Of a stretch of DNA of 64,000 bases, positions 7,647 through 16,611 are shown one piece after another. The stretch is from positions 124,001-188,000 of the forward strand of contig JADKKQ010000001.1 of assembly GCA_016720425.1 (NCBI GenBank), written 5' to 3'. The notes below the pieces were generated by a model. The model was not told the origin of the DNA, did no database searches, and saw only the letters and a list, made by a program, of their open reading frames with translations. Both the position numbers and the translations under genes were made by a program. Within the stretch, counting starts at the first letter, position 1; every line of letters starts with the position of its first letter. The stretch is from Betaproteobacteria bacterium (lineage in GTDB: Bacteria > Pseudomonadota > Gammaproteobacteria > Burkholderiales > Casimicrobiaceae).

Positions 7647-10412
7647 CTACATCTTCGAATTGTTGAAGTTGTCCAGCCGCGTCTTCTGGTAGAGAAGCTG
7701 CTCGCGCGTAGCGTTCGGATCGAGGCGCACCGCCTCGGCCCCGGCGACCAGAGCTGCAAACGTCGTGTCCCCCACCTTGTCGCGATCGGTGTCGACCAGA
7801 TCGGCGAGGGCGACGCGGCCGTCCGCGAAGTTGAGCCACGCGGCGATCAGCTGCGTGTCGAGCAGGTCGGAAGCGCGCGACGTGCCGGCGGTGGACATCA
7901 CGGCGCGCGCCGCCGCCGCCGTGGACGCGTCACGCCGCTCGTCGAACACCTTGCTCATGAAGCCGACGATGCGGAGCAGGCACTGGATGCCCGCGTCGGT
8001 GTGGTTTCTGGGCCCCGTCACCTCGTTCTTCCAGTAGCCCATCGACCTGGTCTCGGTGAAGCGCCCGACGGCGATCACCGAGATCAGGTCCGACGCGCTG
8101 CCGCCGTCGTCGTCCGCCGACGCGAAGCCCACGCCGTAGAGACACGCATCGGCGAAGACATGCAAACGGCTGTCAGTGACATCCCGCGCCAAGCCGGTCG
8201 GGCTCGGCGTCGGGTCGGCGCCGGGCGGTGCGTGCAGCGACACGACGGTGACGTCGGGAGCCGGCGGGCCGTCGTCCCAGTTCCAGGTGAGTGTGAGGTC
8301 GTCGCTCCCGGGATCGGTGCTCCGGCCGCTGAACGGCACCGGCGACCCGGCGGTCGAGAAGATAGTGTAAACGCCGTTGACGAGCGTCGCGTTCGTCTTG
8401 TCGATGGCCGCGGTCGGCGCGACGTTCCGCACCGTCACCGTCGTGGCCAGCGCATCGCTACCGCCGTCGTCGTCGGTGACGCCCCCGGTCACGGTGAAGA
8501 CACCGTTGTCCATGTACGTATGCGTCGCGCCGAGCGTGCCGGCATCGGGGTGGCCGGGCGAGCCCTGCGTGGTCACCACCGGCGTGACCGCTTGGGCAGC
8601 GCCAAAGCCCCAGTCGATGCTGCCGGTGTAGGTGTCGTTCCAGCCGGGATCCGAGAACGTCGCCGAGAAGGCGTTCGACTGCCCCTCGTCGATGGTCGCC
8701 AGGGTCAACGCAGCCGTGGTGACCGTCGGCGCGATGTTGCCCACGGTGACGGTGGCCGTCCCGGTGACGGGGCCCGCCGGGTCGCCGCTGGCCTGCAGTT
8801 TCGCCGTGTAGGTGCCGTTGTCGCTGCAGCGGATCGACGGCGCCAGCGTCGTCCCGCCTGACACCACCGTGCACACCGCGCCGGCCGTGCTGCCCGGCGC
8901 CGCCGCGACAGCCCACGAATAGGTCAGCGGATCGCCGTCGGGGTCGCTCGCCACCCCCGCCAGCGCGATCGCCGCGCCCTCGTCGCCGGTCGCGCTGGCG
9001 ACGCTGACGGTCGGCAGCAGATTGCGCACGAAGACCGCGGTCGTGTAGACGTCGAGCGTCGACCCCGCGCCAGCCGGGTTGTCGCCGGTGCTGTTGGAGT
9101 TGTCGGCCCACGCCGGGTAGAACACCCCGGACTGGAAGGCGAGGCCGGTGTAGTCGCCGAGTTGCTGGCCGCCCGTTGCGGCCGCATAGCCACTGGTCGG
9201 CGCGTCGGCGATGGCCACGTTGGCCGCCCAGGTGGCGCCGCCGTCGGTGCTCCACGACGCGAACAGCGTGACGTCGTTGTTGGCGGTGCCGTCGAGGTCG
9301 GTTGCGCTCGGGCCGCCTCCCGTGTCGTTGCGCGCGTCGTACCACGACACCGCGACGTCGCCGTTCGACTGGTCGATGGCGATCTTCGGCAGCATCTGCG
9401 AATTGGTTCCCGCGTCGTCGTTGACGCGCACCGGCGCGCTCCAAATCGCGCCGTTGTTGTCGGACCAGCGCACCCAGACGTCGAAGTCGTGGCTCTCGGG
9501 AGGGTTCTCGTCGGTGTAGACCAGGTAGACGCGGCCATTGCGCGGGCCGCCGCTGCGATCCCAGGCCAGGCCGGCCTCGGCGTCCACCGAGCGTCCCGGT
9601 TGCGCCGGCAGATAGTCGAAGCCGCCGACGTTGGTCGAGGTCACGGTGACCCCCGCGCCGAACCCGCCGGCACCCAGGCCGTCGGCATCCGTGTGCACGA
9701 TGATGTTCGAGGGTCCCTGGTTGCCCGTCGGAGTCTGATACACCACCATCACCTGGCCCAAGGGCCCGATGGCGACGTCGCCGAAGTTGCCCGTGTTCGA
9801 GACGTCCTGCTCGGCGCCCCACGCGCCGAACGCCCCGGCACCGGTCACCGAGCGCCCCCGAGCCGATATGCCGTTGGAGTCGTCGCGCCAGGTCACCCAG
9901 ACCGCGCCGGCGCCGGCGACGACCGTCGGCTGGTCCAACGTGTTGGCCGCACCCGTGTCCACGGGACCGAGGTTGGTCCAGGTGGCGCCGAGGTCGGTCG
10001 TGACGAACAGCTCGATGGTCCGTGGGTTGCGCTGCAGGTAGCCGACGAACAAGTTGCCGAAGGCGTCCCACGCCAGCGTCGGGTCGCAGCAGGCGGCGGG
10101 ACCCCCGTCGGCACTGGTGCCCGTGGCGAACACGGTTCGCGTCCACGTCGACCCCCCGTCGGACGAGAACGACAGCGGCAGGCCGGCGTCGCCAACGATG
10201 CCGTTGGTCATGACGGCGATCTGCAACCGATTGTTGGGGTTGACGGCGATTGCCGACTCGTCCTCGTTGCCGGCAAGCGCGGTGGCGTTGGTGGGCGCGA
10301 GCACCGACTGCGCTGCCGCGGCCATCGGCCAGGCGGCGAGCGCGAGGGCGCAGAACGTGGCGAGGCGAGCGATCCGCCGCGCGAGTTGAGGCGTCAGGGT
10401 CAGGGCGCTCAT
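7647..10412 (-). CDS. Large exported protein: sialidase-like propeller, PKD-like repeats, distinct C-terminal domain
   Basis: 921 residues from the ATG at 10412, chosen for the GGGAGAA ribosome binding site and for the signal peptide that follows (cleavage near AAAAQS, residue about 40). Residues about 45-460 hold repeated S-x-D-G-G-x-T-W blocks, the Asp-box/BNR pattern of beta-propeller sialidase-like proteins. Residues about 465-780 contain three PKD-like beta-sandwich units (DEGAAIALAG, DEGQSNAFSATFSDPG, VPFSGRSTDPG). The last 130 residues start at SMGYWKN and form a helical domain I do not recognise. No sialidase catalytic set could be confirmed, so an enzymatic role is not claimed; binding or surface display is equally possible. 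Its start overlaps the stop of the upstream small gene by ATGA. Confidence 0.75.
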   Translation of the reverse strand: MSALTLTPQLARRIARLATFCALALAAWPMAAAAQSVLAPTNATALAGNEDESAIAVNPNNRLQIAVMTNGIVGDAGLPLSFSSDGGSTWTRTVFATGTSADGGPAACCDPTLAWDAFGNLFVGYLQRNPRTIELFVTTDLGATWTNLGPVDTGAANTLDQPTVVAGAGAVWVTWRDDSNGISARGRSVTGAGAFGAWGAEQDVSNTGNFGDVAIGPLGQVMVVYQTPTGNQGPSNIIVHTDADGLGAGGFGAGVTVTSTNVGGFDYLPAQPGRSVDAEAGLAWDRSGGPRNGRVYLVYTDENPPESHDFDVWVRWSDNNGAIWSAPVRVNDDAGTNSQMLPKIAIDQSNGDVAVSWYDARNDTGGGPSATDLDGTANNDVTLFASWSTDGGATWAANVAIADAPTSGYAAATGGQQLGDYTGLAFQSGVFYPAWADNSNSTGDNPAGAGSTLDVYTTAVFVRNLLPTVSVASATGDEGAAIALAGVASDPDGDPLTYSWAVAAAPGSTAGAVCTVVSGGTTLAPSIRCSDNGTYTAKLQASGDPAGPVTGTATVTVGNIAPTVTTAALTLATIDEGQSNAFSATFSDPGWNDTYTGSIDWGFGAAQAVTPVVTTQGSPGHPDAGTLGATHTYMDNGVFTVTGGVTDDDGGSDALATTVTVRNVAPTAAIDKTNATLVNGVYTIFSTAGSPVPFSGRSTDPGSDDLTLTWNWDDGPPAPDVTVVSLHAPPGADPTPSPTGLARDVTDSRLHVFADACLYGVGFASADDDGGSASDLISVIAVGRFTETRSMGYWKNEVTGPRNHTDAGIQCLLRIVGFMSKVFDERRDASTAAAARAVMSTAGTSRASDLLDTQLIAAWLNFADGRVALADLVDTDRDKVGDTTFAALVAGAEAVRLDPNATREQLLYQKTRLDNFNNSKM

Positions 10413-10924
10413 CGCTGTTTCTCCCAGGCGCACACGCCACGCGCCGCGCCGCGGCGCAGCGTGACGGCGGGCACGACCACCGACGGCCCGCTCTGGCGGG
10501 CCCCCTCGACGACGAGCTGGACCCGGAGGTCGAATTGCCCCTCGCCTGCGACTCCAAGGTTGGCGATCACCTGCGATCGCCCTATCGCCCCCTCGGCTCG
10601 CACCGAGGACGCGACCGGGGCGCCGCCGGACAGCGGCGTAATCTCCAGGGCAACCAGGGCTTCGCGGACGTCGCCGCTCACCTCGACGCAGAGGGCGGCC
10701 GCCGACGGGTCGAGGCCTTCAGGCCCGGGGGTCAGCACGGCGAGCCGCCAGGCACCGCCGGTAGACACGACGCGAGCCTGGCCTTCGCCGCTCGCGTCGG
10801 ACGCCATTGCGCACACCGCCGCGAGCAGTGCGGCGGCGAAGCCAAAGTTGAAGCGGACACGTGCTCGGGATGCGCGCGGCGGCGCAGCCGCAGGCGCGCA
10901 TTCGGGGTGCATCTTGTGGTTCAT
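10409..10924 (-). CDS. Small exported protein of unknown function
   Basis: 171 residues from the ATG at 10924, which has a GGAGG site 9 bases upstream; the longer open frame up to 11194 lacks support. A hydrophobic signal segment (FGFAAALLAAVCAMA, residues about 28-42) is followed by a beta-rich domain with two cysteines, one mid-domain and one near the C-terminus, that could pair. The stop overlaps the start of the 921-residue exported protein (ATGA), so the two are probably made together. No family recognised. Confidence 0.65.
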   Translation of the reverse strand: MNHKMHPECAPAAAPPRASRARVRFNFGFAAALLAAVCAMASDASGEGQARVVSTGGAWRLAVLTPGPEGLDPSAAALCVEVSGDVREALVALEITPLSGGAPVASSVRAEGAIGRSQVIANLGVAGEGQFDLRVQLVVEGARQSGPSVVVPAVTLRRGAARGVCAWEKQR

Positions 10925-11240
10925 CGCGGAGTCCTCCGTGTGTGGCGCCACCAGGATTGCGGACCATTCGACCCGGGCGCTATCGGGCCAGCCTGGTCGT
11001 TGCGGTAGAGGATATCGATGCGGTGGGTCGCAGGCGTCGCGCGGTCCCCCTGGCATTGCCTGGCCGGTGAAGTCGCGTCCTGCCTTGCCCGCCAGCGCCT
11101 GCACCTGCACGCCGATCCGATGTTGCGTCTCGATGCCCCGGTGCGTCAGGTCGGGGGGCAGGCTCGCCCGCGTGCCGGATCGATCCCAGCGCATCGGGCA
11201 TCGTTGCTCCCGGGCTCAGGATGGCCGGGCATCCGACGAA

Positions 11241-11263
11241 AGCCCCGCCACGCAGGCGGGGCT
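11241..11263 (-). terminator. Terminator hairpin after the 11.3-kb exported gene
   Basis: Perfect 9-bp stem AGCCCCGCC (11241-11249) / GGCGGGGCT (11255-11263) with a 5-base loop, 19 bases past the stop of the minus-strand gene ending at 11283. On the minus strand it is followed by a short TTT. The remainder of the 358-base gap 10925-11282 shows no gene. Confidence 0.6.
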
Positions 11264-11282
11264 GTTCGTGCGCGTTGTGCGG

Positions 11283-11783
11283 TCAGCGAACCTGAATGTT
11301 GCCGCGAACCGGAAGGTACGGAACGAAGGGATCAGTCCCCAATCGAGGATCGTCACAAGACGCCCCGGGTTCCAAGAACAAGTCGCTAAACATGTCCGGG
11401 CCGGCGTTCGCACCTTGTCCGTTGTCCTCGACCATGAACGTTGCGTCCTGGCCGACAAAGATCAAGCCCGGATACTCTTCGGACACCTGGGTGACAACGC
11501 CGCTCATCTTGGCAGTGTTGCCTTCAACGATGAGGCAGTCGAGGTCCATCATGATGGTGACAGGCCAGCCGCGCACATGGTAGACAAGATGGCCCGTGAC
11601 GTTGCCGTTCTTCCCTCGGACAGCGTTGAACACGAAGGTGGATGTTGCACCAGCTTCTTCGGTCGTCCCGCCGCCGGTGGCGCTCGAGTTCCCTGCCGCA
11701 GTTGCCATTGGAACAACCGTGGCGCTCAACGCGAATGCCGCGGCAACCGCCGCCCCCGACAGCACATTCTTCGAGAATCCCAT
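11283..11783 (-). CDS. Exported protein, unknown function
   Basis: 166 residues from the ATG at 11783, preceded by GAGGGGG; the open frame upstream of this has no ribosome binding site. A clear signal peptide (VLSGAAVAAAFALSATVVPMATAAG) is followed by a region with NGNVTGHLVYHVRG, VEGNTAKMSGVVTQ and FMVEDNGQGANAGPDMFSD. This pattern occurs in small exported beta-rich proteins of varied bacteria, often next to repeat-bearing surface proteins. Two cysteines (DLDCLIVEG and GASCDDP) could pair. It probably belongs with the two exported genes downstream, though a terminator lies between. Confidence 0.65.
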   Translation of the reverse strand: MGFSKNVLSGAAVAAAFALSATVVPMATAAGNSSATGGGTTEEAGATSTFVFNAVRGKNGNVTGHLVYHVRGWPVTIMMDLDCLIVEGNTAKMSGVVTQVSEEYPGLIFVGQDATFMVEDNGQGANAGPDMFSDLFLEPGASCDDPRLGTDPFVPYLPVRGNIQVR

Positions 11784-11894
11784 GTCGACCCCCTCGGCCC
11801 AGACTCTCGGCAGGAAGTCACCGCGTGTGAATTGCGGGACCCTGGCGTGGCGCAATGCGCCCAGGTGTCGGGGACGCGATGCCAAGTCCCGCCG

Positions 11895-11922
11895 TTGCTT
11901 GGCCTCGTCGAGTCGTTATACT
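11895..11922 (+). promoter_or_regulatory. Possible sigma-70 promoter upstream of the GNAT gene
   Basis: TTGCTT (11895-11900) and TATACT (11917-11922) with a 16-base spacer, in the divergent gap between the exported gene starting at 11783 and the GNAT gene starting at 12081. It points toward the GNAT gene and leaves a leader of about 150 bases. Confidence 0.45.
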
Positions 11923-11965
11923 CGTCATTCCCCCAAAGGATATAGGGTTGCGAAAGATTTTTTCC

Positions 11966-11980
11966 TGTTGCGACGCAACA
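11966..11980. promoter_or_regulatory. Perfect palindrome, candidate operator
   Basis: TGTTGCGACGCAACA is a 7-1-7 perfect inverted repeat inside the divergent gap, in the leader of the candidate GNAT promoter. It is preceded by an AT-rich stretch (GATTTTTTCC). Size and symmetry suit a dimeric repressor site; no matching regulator gene is recognised nearby. Confidence 0.4.
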
Positions 11981-12080
11981 ATGCACGCATGCGAAGCGCG
12001 AACAACAGGCGACGAAAGCGGCGACCGACCCGCCATCCGGCGCCCGGGCCGTCCGCCGTTGCCGATGCACGTAGGTGATC

Positions 12081-12557
12081 ATGACCGAGCGTTCCTCCGC
12101 CATCGCTGACACATCGATTCGACCCGCGCACGCCGGCGACGCAACCGCCGTGCGCGCGTGCGTGCTGGCCGCGTTCGCGCATTACGTCGCGCGCATCGGC
12201 AAGCCCCCGGCGCCGATGCTTGCCGACTACCCGTCGCTGATCGCTGCCGAACGGGTGTGGATCGCCGAGCGGCAGGCCGAGACGATCGGCGTGCTGGTGC
12301 AGTACGGGACGGACGACGGCTTCTACATCGAGACCGTCGCCGTCCACCCGCGCCACCACGGAACCGGCGCCGGTCGGGCGCTGCTCGAGTTCGCGGAGCG
12401 CGAAGCGGTGCGTCGCGGCTTCGCGTCGGTTCACCTCTGCACGAACTCGAGGATGACCGAGAACCAGGTGCTGTATCCGAAGATCGGCTACGTGGAATAC
12501 GACCGCAGGACCGAGGCAGGGTACGACCGCGTGTTCTACCGCAAGGCACTCGGGTAG
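12081..12557 (+). CDS. GNAT family N-acetyltransferase
   Basis: 158 residues. The ATG at 12081 has an AGGTG site 6 bases ahead; a GTG two codons earlier is possible. The GNAT fold is shown by IRPAHAGDATAVRACV at the N-terminus, the acetyl-CoA-binding motif V-A-V-H-P-R-H-H-G-T-G-A-G-R-A-L-L around residues 90-106, and the closing NQVLYPKIGYVEYDRR. The substrate cannot be inferred. It is a single gene with a divergent upstream neighbour. Confidence 0.88.
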   Translation: MTERSSAIADTSIRPAHAGDATAVRACVLAAFAHYVARIGKPPAPMLADYPSLIAAERVWIAERQAETIGVLVQYGTDDGFYIETVAVHPRHHGTGAGRALLEFAEREAVRRGFASVHLCTNSRMTENQVLYPKIGYVEYDRRTEAGYDRVFYRKALG

Positions 12558-12747
12558 GAACCCCTCGACCGCTGTGACGAGGGGACCGGCGCACCGGTCG
12601 TCCTCCGTCGGCGAAGTGAGCGCCGCTCGCCGGGCGTGATCAGGTCCCGGGCGTCGGCGGCGAACGGCCGGCCGGCGGCGGTTCGCGAGCGGCCGGCGGC
12701 GCCCTGATCGTCGAGGCTCGTCGGCGCCGAGTCGCGCGCGGAACGCC

Positions 12748-13191
12748 CTAGCGGAAGACGAGCACCGGGATCTTCGACTCGTGCAGCACCTTGCGCGTCT
12801 CGCTGCCGAGCAGCAGCGCCGGGAGCCCGCTGCGGCTGTGCGAGGCCATGAAGATCAGGTCGCACTTGCGTCGCTTGGCGGCGGCGACGATCGCCTCGGC
12901 CGGAAAGTCGCCGGTCACGGTGAGGCAATCGCAGGGAACGCCGGCCTTGGCGGCGGCCTTCTGCACGGCGGCGAGGTGGTGCGCTCCCGCCTTGGTGATC
13001 ATCTCCGCATGCTCGTCGGGCGAGAGGTAGCCGACCGGGAGGAAGTGCTTGTACACGATGGGCGTGGCCGCCGGCGCGACGAAGAGCCCGGTCACTCGCG
13101 CCCCGGTCGCCCTGGCGAGCGCAATGCCGCGGACGACGGCGCGGGTCGAGAGGCGGGAACCGTCGGTGGGAATGAGGATGTGCTTGTACAT
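12748..13191 (-). CDS. Universal stress protein (UspA family)
   Basis: 147 residues, one USP domain. MYKHILIPTDGS at the N-terminus and the C-terminal nucleotide-binding stretch SHSRSGLPALLLGSET are family features. The usual G-x-x-G-x9-G-S motif has Ser in place of the first Gly, so ATP binding may be weaker. It lies 22 bases downstream of the permease gene on the same strand, so it is probably co-transcribed; USP proteins often accompany ion transporters. The 190 bases to the GNAT stop show nothing recognisable. Confidence 0.92.
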   Translation of the reverse strand: MYKHILIPTDGSRLSTRAVVRGIALARATGARVTGLFVAPAATPIVYKHFLPVGYLSPDEHAEMITKAGAHHLAAVQKAAAKAGVPCDCLTVTGDFPAEAIVAAAKRRKCDLIFMASHSRSGLPALLLGSETRKVLHESKIPVLVFR

Positions 13192-13213
13192 GTCGTACTC
13201 CTGCGCAGGGCGT

Positions 13214-14530
13214 TCACTTCGCGAACGGGAGCACCCAGATCAGCATGCCGAGGACGTAGCAGACCGCGGTCGCCACCAGCGTGAACGGGACGCTCCACGC
13301 CAGGAACTCGCGCAGCGAGATCTTGCGGTCTTCCTCGCGCTGGCAGATGTTGAGCGCGGCGAAGAGCGCCGGCGCGCCGGCGACGGTGAGGTTGCTGCCC
13401 AGCGTGCCCGACCACAGCATCATCCACCACAGCGGCCACGGCGGAACGCCCTCGGCCTGCAGGTCGCGGATGGTGTAGAGGAAGGTCAGGATGTAGGCGT
13501 CGTGCTCGACGATGCCGACGATGGGCACCGTCGCCCAGTACATCAGCGTGGCGCCCAGCGCGTAGCTCTCGGTGAACACCGGGTGGAGGTACTGCGCCAG
13601 GGCGTCGAGCAGGTGCACCTTTTCGAGGCCGCCGACCAGCGCGAACAGCGCGATGTAGAACAGGATGGCGCGCCAGTCGAGCTCGCTCAGGATCTCCTCG
13701 AAGTCCGGCGCCTTGACCCGGTCGCCGAGCAGCTCGAGGATCAGCACCAGGCTGAGGGCACCGGTCATGGCGATGAAACCCAGCTTAACGTCGAGCGCCT
13801 GCCGAAACGCCATCGCCAGGACGGTTGCCAGGAAGCCGATGACCACGACGGTGGCGAACAGCCGGTTGGGAATGTGCGTCTCGATGCCCAGCCCGGCGAT
13901 GTCGACCACCTGCCGCCGATGCTGGCGGAAGCCGTAGGCGTACATCGCGCCCAGCGTGATGACGAACGTCACGATCAGGATCGGAAACGACGACGGCCGG
14001 CCGAGCTGCCAGAAGAAGTCGCCGAACTCGGCTCCGGACACGCTGTGCAGCATCTGCGGCGGCAGGTCGCCCAGCAGCATCGCCGAGCCCATGAAGTTCG
14101 CCGCGAATCCGATCATCAGCACCAGCGGCGTGACGGGGAGCTTCAACGCGCGGGCGAGCGGCAGCGCCACCGGTGCCATCATCAGGATGACGACGACGTT
14201 GTCGACGAACATCGAGATCACGCCCGCCAGCGCCGACAGGATCATCACCAGCAGGCCGGGGCGTCCGCCCGATAGGCGCAGCGCCTGCACCGACAGCCAG
14301 CTGGGGATCCCGGTGCGCCCGAAATAGCTGGCGATGATCCAGACGCTCACCAGGATCGCCATCACGTTCCAGTCGACGAGGCCGAAGGCGTCGACGTCGG
14401 TCATCACGCCGGCCCACACCATCGCGGCCACGCCAAGCAGGCTGGCGACCGCGCTGTCGATCACGTTGCTGATGATGAGGATGATCGCGATCGCAAAGAT
14501 TCCGACTGCATACCACGCGACGACGTTCAT
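13214..14530 (-). CDS. Ion transporter superfamily permease (ArsB/NhaD/SLC13-like)
   Basis: 438 residues from the ATG at 14530, which has GAGG 6 bases upstream; the open frame further upstream is unsupported. About 11-12 hydrophobic segments are spread over the whole length. Motifs DNVVVILMMAPVALPLARAL and GAPALFAALNI resemble the paired substrate-binding hairpins of the ArsB/NhaD group, so Na+/H+ exchange or anion export is the likely role. The substrate cannot be decided from sequence. Followed by a universal stress gene on the same strand. Confidence 0.75.
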   Translation of the reverse strand: MNVVAWYAVGIFAIAIILIISNVIDSAVASLLGVAAMVWAGVMTDVDAFGLVDWNVMAILVSVWIIASYFGRTGIPSWLSVQALRLSGGRPGLLVMILSALAGVISMFVDNVVVILMMAPVALPLARALKLPVTPLVLMIGFAANFMGSAMLLGDLPPQMLHSVSGAEFGDFFWQLGRPSSFPILIVTFVITLGAMYAYGFRQHRRQVVDIAGLGIETHIPNRLFATVVVIGFLATVLAMAFRQALDVKLGFIAMTGALSLVLILELLGDRVKAPDFEEILSELDWRAILFYIALFALVGGLEKVHLLDALAQYLHPVFTESYALGATLMYWATVPIVGIVEHDAYILTFLYTIRDLQAEGVPPWPLWWMMLWSGTLGSNLTVAGAPALFAALNICQREEDRKISLREFLAWSVPFTLVATAVCYVLGMLIWVLPFAK

Positions 14531-14830
14531 CGGCATCCTCAGGCAATGGTTGGGTTGTGATGCCGGCCGCCGCGCGCGCACGTCGATCATGCCGACGCCG
14601 ACCGATGCCGACGCCGTGCCGTCTGCCGGCGGCGGGAAGCGGCTCATGATCGAGCTATCCGATCGGACTCCGGCGGCGGCATCGGGCGCATCGAGCGGGG
14701 GCGGTGAGGCGGGGAAGTGGCGTGGCAGGTGAAAATTATGCGCCATCCGCGCTCGAGGCGATACGTTCGCGTGGGCATCCGCGCTGCGCACCCCCGGCGA
14801 GGCCACGGGCGGTTTGCTATCCTGCACGGC
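14531..14830. other. Divergent intergenic region, no gene recognised
   Basis: 300 bases between the permease start and the cardiolipin-synthase-like start. An open frame continues upstream from the latter to 14717, and an ATG at 14738 has an AGGTG site, so part of this stretch may be coding. A TATCCT hexamer at 14818-14823 could be a -10 box. Nothing else stands out. Confidence 0.5.
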
Positions 14831-16378
14831 GTGGACAACGCGTCAGCCTCGCCGTCTTCCGAATCGACGTCGCATCCGGATCCCGCCGCGCTGGCGTCGG
14901 CGGAGCGCGCCTTCGGGCGGGCGACCGGCGCCGAGCCGATCGGCGGCAACGCGGTGCGCCTGCTGCTGGACGCCGACGGGAACTATCCCGCGTGGCTGGC
15001 CGCGATCGAGCAGGCGCAGCGCTACGTGCTGTTCGAGAGCTACATCATCGACGACGACGAGGTTGGTCGCCGGTTTGCGGCTGCGCTCGTCGCGCGGGCG
15101 CGGGCCGGTCTGCGCGTGTGCGTCATCTGCGACTGGCTGGGCTCGTTCGGTGCCGGCGCCTTGTGGGCGACGCTGCGTGAGGGCGGCGTGGACGTGCGCG
15201 TCTTCAACGTGCCCAAGCTCACGAGCCCGCTGGGCTGGCTCGCGCGCGATCACCGCAAGACCATCGTCGTCGACGGGCAGGTGGGCTACGTCAGCGGACT
15301 GTGCGTCAGCGCCAAGTGGCAGGGCGATCCGCAGCGTGCGCTGGAGCCCTGGCGCGACACCGGGGTCGAGTTGCGCGGCCCCGCGGTCGCCGTCCTCGTG
15401 CACGCCTTTGCCGAGGTCTGGCGCGCCTGCGGCGGGCCATCGCTGCCGGCAGACGTCGATGCGCCGTCCGGCGTCGGGCAGGCGACCGCGGAGCCAGCGG
15501 GCCAGGTGCGCGTGCGGGTCGTCGAGGGCGCGCCCAGTGCGACGGGCACCTATCGGCTCGATCTCGCCATCGCGGGGCTCGCCCGGCAGCATCTGTGGCT
15601 GACCGACGCGTACTTCGTCGGCACCGCTGCGTACGTGCAGGCACTCGCCGCCGCGGCCAGGGACGGCGTCGACGTGCGCCTGCTCGTCCCCGGTGCCAGC
15701 GACATTCCCGTGGTCGCGGCCATTTCCCGTGCCGGCTACCGGCCCTTGCTCGAGGCCGGCGTCCGCGTGTTCGAGTGGAACGGGACGATGCTCCACGCCA
15801 AGACCGCGGTCGCCGACGGTGTCTGGGCGCGCGTCGGCTCGACCAACCTGAACCTGGCCAGCTGGATGGGCAATTACGAACTCGACGTTGCCATCGAGGA
15901 CGCCGCGTTCGCCGAGCAGATGGCGACGCAGTACGAGATCGACCTGCAGCACGCGACCGAAGTGGTGCTCACCCGCCGGAACCGCGTCCGGCGATCGGGT
16001 CGCCGCCTGCACCCGCATGACGCGCGCCGTGCCCTCTCGGGCAGTGCCGGCCGCGCCGCCGCAGGTGCCGTGAGCGTCGGCAGCACGCTCGGCGCCGCTC
16101 TCACCAATCGCCGCACGCTCGGCGCGGCCGAGGCGGGCCTGGTGGCGCAGATCGGACTGGTGGTCGTGGGGCTGGCGGTCATCGCGGCGCTGTGGCCGAA
16201 GGCCGTCGCCTGGCCGCTGGCCGTGCTGGCGGGCTGGATCGGCTTGGCCACGCTGGGCCGCGCCTGGGGGTTGCGCCATCGGCATCGCCGCGCACGCGCC
16301 GCACCTTCGCGAGACGCCCGGGCGGCCGGTCCGGGCGGAGAAAGCGCGTCGGCGGACGGTGGCGACAACAAGAATTGA
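14831..16378 (+). CDS. Cardiolipin synthase-like phospholipase D family protein
   Basis: 515 residues from the GTG at 14831; the ATG at 14738 with AGGTG upstream is a real alternative adding 31 residues. Two HKD motifs are intact: DHRKTIVVDG near residue 140 and LHAKTAVADG near residue 320, each followed by the G-S/G-x-N-type block. The enzyme probably joins phosphatidyl groups (cardiolipin synthesis or related head-group exchange) at the membrane. Two hydrophobic segments near residues 430-475 form an unusual C-terminal membrane anchor; most bacterial Cls proteins anchor at the N-terminus. tRNA-Arg follows by 20 bases. Confidence 0.85.
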   Translation: MDNASASPSSESTSHPDPAALASAERAFGRATGAEPIGGNAVRLLLDADGNYPAWLAAIEQAQRYVLFESYIIDDDEVGRRFAAALVARARAGLRVCVICDWLGSFGAGALWATLREGGVDVRVFNVPKLTSPLGWLARDHRKTIVVDGQVGYVSGLCVSAKWQGDPQRALEPWRDTGVELRGPAVAVLVHAFAEVWRACGGPSLPADVDAPSGVGQATAEPAGQVRVRVVEGAPSATGTYRLDLAIAGLARQHLWLTDAYFVGTAAYVQALAAAARDGVDVRLLVPGASDIPVVAAISRAGYRPLLEAGVRVFEWNGTMLHAKTAVADGVWARVGSTNLNLASWMGNYELDVAIEDAAFAEQMATQYEIDLQHATEVVLTRRNRVRRSGRRLHPHDARRALSGSAGRAAAGAVSVGSTLGAALTNRRTLGAAEAGLVAQIGLVVVGLAVIAALWPKAVAWPLAVLAGWIGLATLGRAWGLRHRHRRARAAPSRDARAAGPGGESASADGGDNKN

Positions 16379-16398
16379 TCTGCTATACTTTAAGCTTC

Positions 16399-16476
16399 GC
16401 GCCCGTAGCTCAGTTGGATTAGAGTACCTGGCTACGAACCAGGGGGTCGTGGGTTCAAATCCTGCCGGGCGCGCCA
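16399..16476 (+). tRNA. tRNA-Arg (anticodon ACG)
   Basis: Acceptor GCGCCCG (16399-16405) pairs with CGGGCGC (16466-16472), with encoded CCA at 16474-16476. The anticodon stem CCTGG/CCAGG holds CTACGAA, so ACG is at 16434-16436; A34 is normally edited to inosine by TadA to read CGU/CGC/CGA. A TATACT hexamer at 16384-16389 is a likely -10 box, placing the promoter at the 3' end of the preceding gene. Confidence 0.97.
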
Positions 16477-16483
16477 GTAAATC

Positions 16484-16516
16484 AAGGGGTTGCAGAGATG
16501 CAGCCCCTTTTTCTTT
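16484..16516 (+). terminator. Rho-independent terminator after tRNA-Arg
   Basis: An 11-bp stem starting AAGGGGTTGCA (16484-16494), with a GAGA loop and one G-T wobble, followed by CTTTTTCTTT. It ends the tRNA transcript and may also help stop dsr transcription arriving from the other strand, whose last gene ends at 16612. Confidence 0.85.
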
Positions 16517-16611
16517 GGTGATTGAAATGGAGACGCCTTCGGTGGCGAATTCACCCCTTCCATCGAGCGGGCGTCGGCGCTTCCAGGCTGGAGACGCGCC
16601 GGACCCGCGCA

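Noticed and set aside
13049..14275. A 408-codon plus-strand frame opposite the permease
   Set aside because: Mirror frame of the permease gene, full of Gln, Arg and His, without motifs or ribosome binding site.
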